A stretch of DNA of 64,000 bases from Nostoc mirabile CHAB5784 (lineage in GTDB: Bacteria; Cyanobacteriota; Cyanobacteriia; Cyanobacteriales; Nostocaceae), in NCBI RefSeq assembly GCF_020829645.1, contig NZ_JAIVFS010000022.1, positions 46,893 to 110,892 of the forward strand, written 5' to 3'. Below the pieces are notes generated by a model. That model saw only the letters and a program-made list of their open reading frames with translations, had not been told where the DNA came from and did not search any database. Both the position numbers and the translations under genes were made by a program. Shown one piece after another: positions 60,175 through 64,000 of the stretch (the first letter of the stretch is position 1; every line of letters begins with the position of its first letter).

Positions 60175-60513
60175 TCAAACACGCTCATCAAATTTAGTGT
60201 ATGCACTACCAGATTTTATCCAGTATTGTTTCAAAGTATGATGAGGCGTATGCAAACTAGCTTTTGCCTGATATAAAATTACTTGGCGATGATCACCCAT
60301 CCAAATTTTATTAATCGGTTCAACGGATATTACTGTTCCTCCTAAAGAAGCGACACATTGAGAGAATCTTTCAATGGTGGTATATTCTACTGTCTCGAAA
60401 ATAAAAAAGTTGCCCGAACAAATCAAGTGGCGACTGCGAATCCAGCAGCGCATCTTTTTTTCAGCTTGTAGAGGTAACATTTTAGATTTAACAGATTCAA
60501 GCTGAATCGACAT
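60175..60513 (-). CDS. cpeR: CpeR-like activator of phycoerythrin genes
   Basis: 112 residues from ATG 60513, preferred because GGTGAG lies 8 nt upstream; ATGs at 60531 and 60480 are alternatives. EKKMRCWIRSRHLICSGNFF, FETVEYTTIERFSQCVASLG, VEPINKIWMGDHRQVILYQA and HHTLKQYWIKSGSAYTKFDE match my recollection of CpeR, the small protein encoded at the end of cpeESTR that activates phycoerythrin operons in green light. A relic of cpeS-cpeT directly upstream in the same orientation supports this. The protein looks intact although its upstream neighbours are decayed. Named from memory of the family, so moderately sure. Confidence 0.68.
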   Translation of the reverse strand: MSIQLESVKSKMLPLQAEKKMRCWIRSRHLICSGNFFIFETVEYTTIERFSQCVASLGGTVISVEPINKIWMGDHRQVILYQAKASLHTPHHTLKQYWIKSGSAYTKFDERV

Positions 60514-60519
60514 AAAGCG

Positions 60520-60795
60520 CTCACCGCACATAAATCATCAGCAAAACTTTCTCGTTTTTCAAACTGCAAAGGGCCAAAGGTTGGCCCCAATATTTGCTTG
60601 TGGCTTTCAATATCCATACCTTTATCTAGATTTATCCAAATAGATTTCTACTACCACCGCCGACTCATCGACGGATAGAGGCTCAATGTCAGTGTTAGAA
60701 AGCACTTGTTCAAGGTGAGCGAATGCTAGATAATGATCGCTATGGTGCGATCGCGATCGTCCAATTGAAAATTCAAAGAATTCAGTAATTTCCAT
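60520..60795 (-). pseudogene. Fused relic of cpeS (5' part) and cpeT (3' part)
   Basis: From 60795 the frame encodes MEITEFFEFSIGRSRSHHSD, HYLAFAHLEQVLSNTDIEPL and SVDESAVV, the N-terminus of a CpeS/CpcS-type bilin lyase, and stops at 60622. Overlapping it in another frame, from about 60630 to 60520, is LDKGMDIESHKQILGPTFGP and LQFEKRESFADDL, the C-terminus of a CpeT/CpcT-type protein. A deletion seems to have joined the first third of cpeS to the end of cpeT at about 60630. cpeR follows at once. The lyases normally attach phycoerythrobilin to phycoerythrin subunits. Confidence 0.62.
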
Positions 60796-61128
60796 TAGAA
60801 AAGTGGTTTGAAAAAGTAGCTTACAATCCAAAAGGTATCTTGGCTAAAAAGTTATTCTCCCAGCCTAGATACTAGCTTTATTAATCATAACCGCATTCAT
60901 AAGTGCTAAGTGCTGTTACTGGATAGCTATAATTGGGGCAGTGCTGAGTTAAAAGTACTGAGTTATTATTCTCCTCGTTGTTCCCAGCCGCTTTTTCATC
61001 TATACTTAGGCAAATCTAAGCAACTTCAGTGATACTGATGATTTTGTCGTCCGTCCTATAAATGTTTTGATGTTGCTCAAACGGTTACGCAGATTAGCTT
61101 TTTGCACTGATCCGATGCCGAAGCCATA

Positions 61129-61277
61129 TAGGACTTACGCAGCGATAATTAGTCATTGCGAGCGGAACGCAGTCAAGCGTTGCAATCCTGCTCTTGACGA
61201 GATTGCAACTCTAAGAGACGCACTCGCGTTCGCAACGCTTGCAATGACGAAAATACGTTGCCTTTGCGTAAGTCCTA
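61129..61277. mobile_element. MITE-like element with TAGGACTTACGCA ends, 149 bp, CCATA target duplication
   Basis: TAGGACTTACGCA (61129-61141) and TGCGTAAGTCCTA (61265-61277) are perfect inverted ends. CCATA is directly repeated outside (61124-61128 and 61278-61282). The cargo is a copy of the GTCATTGCGA palindromic repeat (61152-61248). Confidence 0.82.
61152..61248. repeat. GTCATTGCGA-type palindromic repeat, copy 3 (inside a MITE)
   Basis: Begins GTCATTGCGAGCGGAACGCA and ends CGCAACGCTTGCAATGAC. Shares ATTGCAACTCTAAGAGACGC with 17837-17947. Confidence 0.75.
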
Positions 61278-61439
61278 CCATAGTTAAGCCTAAAACTCTT
61301 TGTCAAAGTCAATTTTTTTAACGTAGACGCTGCATCGGCTTGCCGCAGGCTACCGCCAAGGACGCAAAGGACGCAAAGAGAAGAATCACGAGTTGTTGTG
61401 GATAAATCTGCGTTTGCCCCTTGTAGACATCGCACCAAG

Positions 61440-62360
61440 TTAGCATACAGCAACACTCTTGAGGATAGTCATCGGGCCTTGGGCTTTGAGAATCTCCATT
61501 TCTACTGGATTTCGCACTAGTAAAGCACCAGCGAATCCTAATGAATTCACAGAGATAGATTGGAAATGCTCCTGCGATCGCGGTACAATCAACATCCATT
61601 CTCGTGTTGCTAGCAGATTGTAAGCACCAGATCCCACAGAATGTAGCAATGTATGATAAACTTCCAAAGTTGCTTGTGCTCCTGCGAATGGCGATCGCAC
61701 CCAATGGGGATTTAATGGTGCGAAAGCGTGTACAAAAGGAAGTTTTGGTATTGCGTTGGTAAAGCCTACCGTTGGCGTAGCGGATGCACCAGAAGGTATC
61801 GATTCTTGAAATTGTGCTGCTGTTAGCAGAGGTTCAATAGGTATCTGCGGCCCCGAAGGTGCAAGTGGTAGCGGCACTAATTGCAAATGTTTATGTCGCT
61901 GACTAGCACCTGCGGTTTTACCACTGTTGTAAAATGCTAAACCATCGAAATCAGCTAAACATGCCCACATACCTGTAAAATCTTCCAGGGTGAGTAAGCT
62001 TTCCTGTTCCTCGAAGGCACGGGTGATGATTAGCAAGTGATAATCAACAACATTGAATTTATTTAAAATACATACATGAGTCTCGGAGATATCCGCCACA
62101 AATAAATCCTCTTCGTAAGGCAAAAAAGGATTAAACTCTTGACCAGAAGTAGCAGATTGTTTTTCCTGTTTCTCCTTGGCTGCATTTTTGCGACTCAGGT
62201 TAGACAAAATCCGCACTAAAAACCGCACGCCCTCCTGTTCTACAAATTCAAATTCTGTCGGAATCGACAGTAGCGCCCCGCATTGCAAAGCATGTTCAGT
62301 TCGTTCTTTAACACTTGTCCATAAAGTGCCAGGTTTAAGTAAAATTTTCCCCTGTGCCAT
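61440..62360 (-). CDS. Ap4A phosphorylase / ATP adenylyltransferase
   Basis: 306 residues from ATG 62360 (MAQGKILLKPGTLWTSVKER); an upstream start at 62390 would add ten residues. The HIT-like catalytic motif QRHKHLQLVPLPLAP is at about residue 170. NPFLPYEEDLFVADISETHV and LNKFNVVDYHLLIITRAFEE are typical of the ATP adenylyltransferase family, which splits diadenosine tetraphosphate to ADP and ATP. The C-terminus LNPHWVRSPFAGAQATLEVY and REWMLIVPRSQEHF completes the domain. Monocistronic. Confidence 0.88.
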   Translation of the reverse strand: MAQGKILLKPGTLWTSVKERTEHALQCGALLSIPTEFEFVEQEGVRFLVRILSNLSRKNAAKEKQEKQSATSGQEFNPFLPYEEDLFVADISETHVCILNKFNVVDYHLLIITRAFEEQESLLTLEDFTGMWACLADFDGLAFYNSGKTAGASQRHKHLQLVPLPLAPSGPQIPIEPLLTAAQFQESIPSGASATPTVGFTNAIPKLPFVHAFAPLNPHWVRSPFAGAQATLEVYHTLLHSVGSGAYNLLATREWMLIVPRSQEHFQSISVNSLGFAGALLVRNPVEMEILKAQGPMTILKSVAVC

Positions 62361-62538
62361 TTTTATTCCTTCAGGCATAGTATAGAACACGCAGTGCTGT
62401 GCGCCTCTACGAATGACTATATTCCAATACGGTTCAGTAAAATACTAAAGCTTTCACAACAACGCAATACCTCCGCAACAAAACTGTCACAAATCATATC
62501 TACATTAGTAATACATCTAAATATCCTTCCAGACAGCA

Positions 62539-63801
62539 ATGCAAAACGAATCTCGCGACAGAGAACACCCATCAAATAGCATTTCACATAACACTGCTGA
62601 AGCCAAATACCGTAATCGAGCGCCCTGGAAAAAGGCTGCCGCCTCTCTATCGCTGGTGCTTCTGGGATCAGGTATGACATTAGCAGGCGGCTATATGGCT
62701 GGACATTCTCGGCAGGTGTCTGAGAGTGCATCTAATTTGGCAGTTAATCGAGTAAATGCTGCTCCTCCATTACCAGCTGCCACAGATCCTAACTTTGTAA
62801 CACGGGTGGTACAAAAGGTCGGGCCAGCAGTAGTGCGGATTAACTCTTCCCGAACGGTAAGAACTCAGATACCAGATGAATTTAACGATCCGTTTTTTCG
62901 CCGCTTTTTTGGTTCCCAACTGCCACAATCAGGAGAAAGGGTAGAACGGGGTACTGGTTCAGGTTTTATCATTAGTGCCGATGGTCGGATTCTCACTAAT
63001 GCCCATGTGGTAGATGGTGCTGATACAGTGACAGTGACACTCAAGGATGGGCGCACCTTGCAAGGTAAGGTGTTAGGAAAAGATGAATTAACCGATGTTG
63101 CTGTTATCAAGGTTCAGGCAGAGAATCTACCTTCAGTAGCTTTGGGTAACTCAGATCAACTGCAACCGGGAGAATGGGCGATCGCGATCGGCAACCCCCT
63201 TGGACTAGATAATACAGTAACTACCGGAATCATCAGTGCTACCGGACGCAGCAGCAATCAAATCGGCGCTCCCGATAAGCGAGTAGAGTATATTCAAACT
63301 GACGCAGCCATTAATCCTGGTAACTCCGGCGGCCCCCTGCTAAATTCCCGTGGCGAGGTGATTGCCATGAATACAGCAATTATCCAAGGGGCACAAGGAT
63401 TAGGCTTTGCTATTCCTATCAACACAGCACAACGTATTTCCAATCAACTAATAGCTACAGGCAAAGTAGAACATCCTTATCTGGGAATTCAGATGGTAGG
63501 GTTAACGCCTCAGCTAAAACAAAATATCAACTCAGATCCCAATAGCGGTTTGAGTGTGAATGAAGATAAAGGTGTATTAGTTGTGAAAGTTGTGCCAAAT
63601 TCACCAGCTGCTAAAGCAGGGATACGTGCTGGGGATGTGATCCAAAAGCTTGGCGGACAAGCAGTCACAGATGCTAGCAGTGTTCAAAAGGCAGTAGAAA
63701 ATAGCCAAGTCGGGGGCGATTTACGCATGGAATTACGTCGCAATGGGCAAAGTCTTAACATAGCTGTGCAACCTGGTGCTTTCCCCACGCAAGTACAGTA
63801 A
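62539..63801 (+). CDS. Deg/Htr-type serine protease with PDZ domain
   Basis: 420 residues. Membrane/signal segment at about 35-60 (SLSLVLLGSGMTLAGGYMAG), trypsin-like domain with the triad His (TNAHVVDG), Asp (TDVAVIKV) and Ser (NPGNSGGPLLN), then one PDZ domain (about 310-410; GVLVVKVVPNSPAAKAGIRA, GDVIQKLGGQAV). This is the layout of cyanobacterial HhoA/HhoB/HtrA quality-control proteases of the periplasm or lumen. Which of the three it is cannot be settled by eye. It is divergent from the Ap4A gene. Start ATG 62539. Confidence 0.92.
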   Translation: MQNESRDREHPSNSISHNTAEAKYRNRAPWKKAAASLSLVLLGSGMTLAGGYMAGHSRQVSESASNLAVNRVNAAPPLPAATDPNFVTRVVQKVGPAVVRINSSRTVRTQIPDEFNDPFFRRFFGSQLPQSGERVERGTGSGFIISADGRILTNAHVVDGADTVTVTLKDGRTLQGKVLGKDELTDVAVIKVQAENLPSVALGNSDQLQPGEWAIAIGNPLGLDNTVTTGIISATGRSSNQIGAPDKRVEYIQTDAAINPGNSGGPLLNSRGEVIAMNTAIIQGAQGLGFAIPINTAQRISNQLIATGKVEHPYLGIQMVGLTPQLKQNINSDPNSGLSVNEDKGVLVVKVVPNSPAAKAGIRAGDVIQKLGGQAVTDASSVQKAVENSQVGGDLRMELRRNGQSLNIAVQPGAFPTQVQ

Positions 63802-63909
63802 TCGCTGTGGTGAGCCATTTTGAGTGATTTTTGAGTAGTATAGCAACCGTCTAGCCCATTAGGACATAGACTATAAGTATTATCATGACCGACTCTCGCC
63901 TGATTTACT

Positions 63910-64000
63910 ATGGCTAAACCTTACAGTTACGATTTCCGCTCTTATGGTGATCCAATCCATCGAGTTAGATGGATTGAAGAAAAGCGAAGCCAGTGAACTC
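63910..64000 (+). mobile_element. Start of an IS630-like transposase gene, frameshifted (3' end outside window)
   Basis: ATG 63910 begins MAKPYSYDFRS, the usual start of IS630-type transposases in Nostoc. The expected continuation (VIQSIELDGLKKSEASEL) is present but in a different frame from about 63946 on, an apparent +1 shift in TCTTATGGTG, so the first frame ends at TGA 63994-63996. Only 91 bp lie in the window. The element's end may be near 63840. Likely an inactive copy unless the shift is bypassed. Confidence 0.6.

Larger units (their letters stand above)
60832..61439. other. Intergenic with nested repeats
   Basis: Contains the element 61129-61277 with the GTCATTGCGA repeat inside it, and near 61330-61380 a block GGCTTGCCGCAGGCTACCGC with GGACGCAAAGGACGCAAAG. 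No gene supported. No cpeE-like gene precedes the cpeS relic. Confidence 0.55.

Noticed and set aside
1..64000. tRNA or rRNA genes
   Set aside because: No T-arm/acceptor pattern or rRNA-like sequence was recognised. A dedicated covariance-model scan was not possible, so a missed tRNA cannot be excluded.

Overview
This window is chromosomal DNA from a filamentous, heterocyst-forming cyanobacterium of the Nostoc type. The evidence is the frequent HIP1 octamer GCGATCGC, heptameric STRR arrays, many short palindromic repeats, and marker genes: a short cyanophycin synthetase (cphA2) with cyanophycinase (cphB), a hetZ/patU-like pair, two AmiC cell-wall amidases, a phycobilisome linker and cpeR. No tRNA, rRNA or CRISPR array was recognised.

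Layout. 0-9 kb: a truncated TPR gene, a Uma2-type nuclease, a Tat-type beta-carbonic anhydrase, ubiD, an SH3-domain protein and two tandem DUF4058 genes, all separated by repeats. 8.6-13.5 kb is accessory DNA: a solo IS1595-like zinc-ribbon/HTH protein whose start codon lies in a perfect 36-bp palindrome, an unknown membrane protein, a DUF559 protein, an Rpn-like pseudogene and a PD-(D/E)XK-TPR fusion. 13.8-17.5 kb: cphA2 and cphB, divergent around a small gene. 17.7-24.3 kb: a NADAR pseudogene broken by a repeat, a TPR protein, a phosphoribosyltransferase, a family-4 uracil-DNA glycosylase and a CHAT-TIR-P-loop ATPase fusion. 24.5-38.2 kb: a transglutaminase-fold membrane protein without catalytic Cys/His, then (minus strand) amiC1, amiC2, murI, sds, hetZ and patU-like, a block linking septal wall, isoprenoid and heterocyst-patterning genes. 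39-49 kb is housekeeping: an NhaS-like antiporter, a SIMPL protein, ssb, mreBCD, msrB, glcE and glcF. 49.6-57.1 kb: a P-loop ATPase next to a 1754-residue nSTAND protein with 14 nearly identical WD40 blades. 57.4-64 kb: an RHH/MazF toxin-antitoxin pair, a four-member array of inverted-repeat elements, a phycobilisome rod linker, cpeR preceded by a cpeS-cpeT relic, an Ap4A phosphorylase, a Deg/Htr protease and the start of an IS630-like transposase.

Two themes stand out. First, three large proteins (CHAT-TIR-ATPase, nSTAND-WD40 with its P-loop neighbour, nuclease-TPR) have the sensor/switch/effector layout of NLR-like immune or conflict proteins. Second, the non-coding DNA is full of small elements built as shells: perfect terminal inverted repeats, several with clear target duplications, enclosing interchangeable hairpin cargo. 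Some have entered genes: glcE has taken its start codon and two in-frame inserts from repeats, the DUF559 gene carries one in its N-terminus, and the NADAR gene is broken by one. All functional statements are inferred from reading the sequence; no database search was run.
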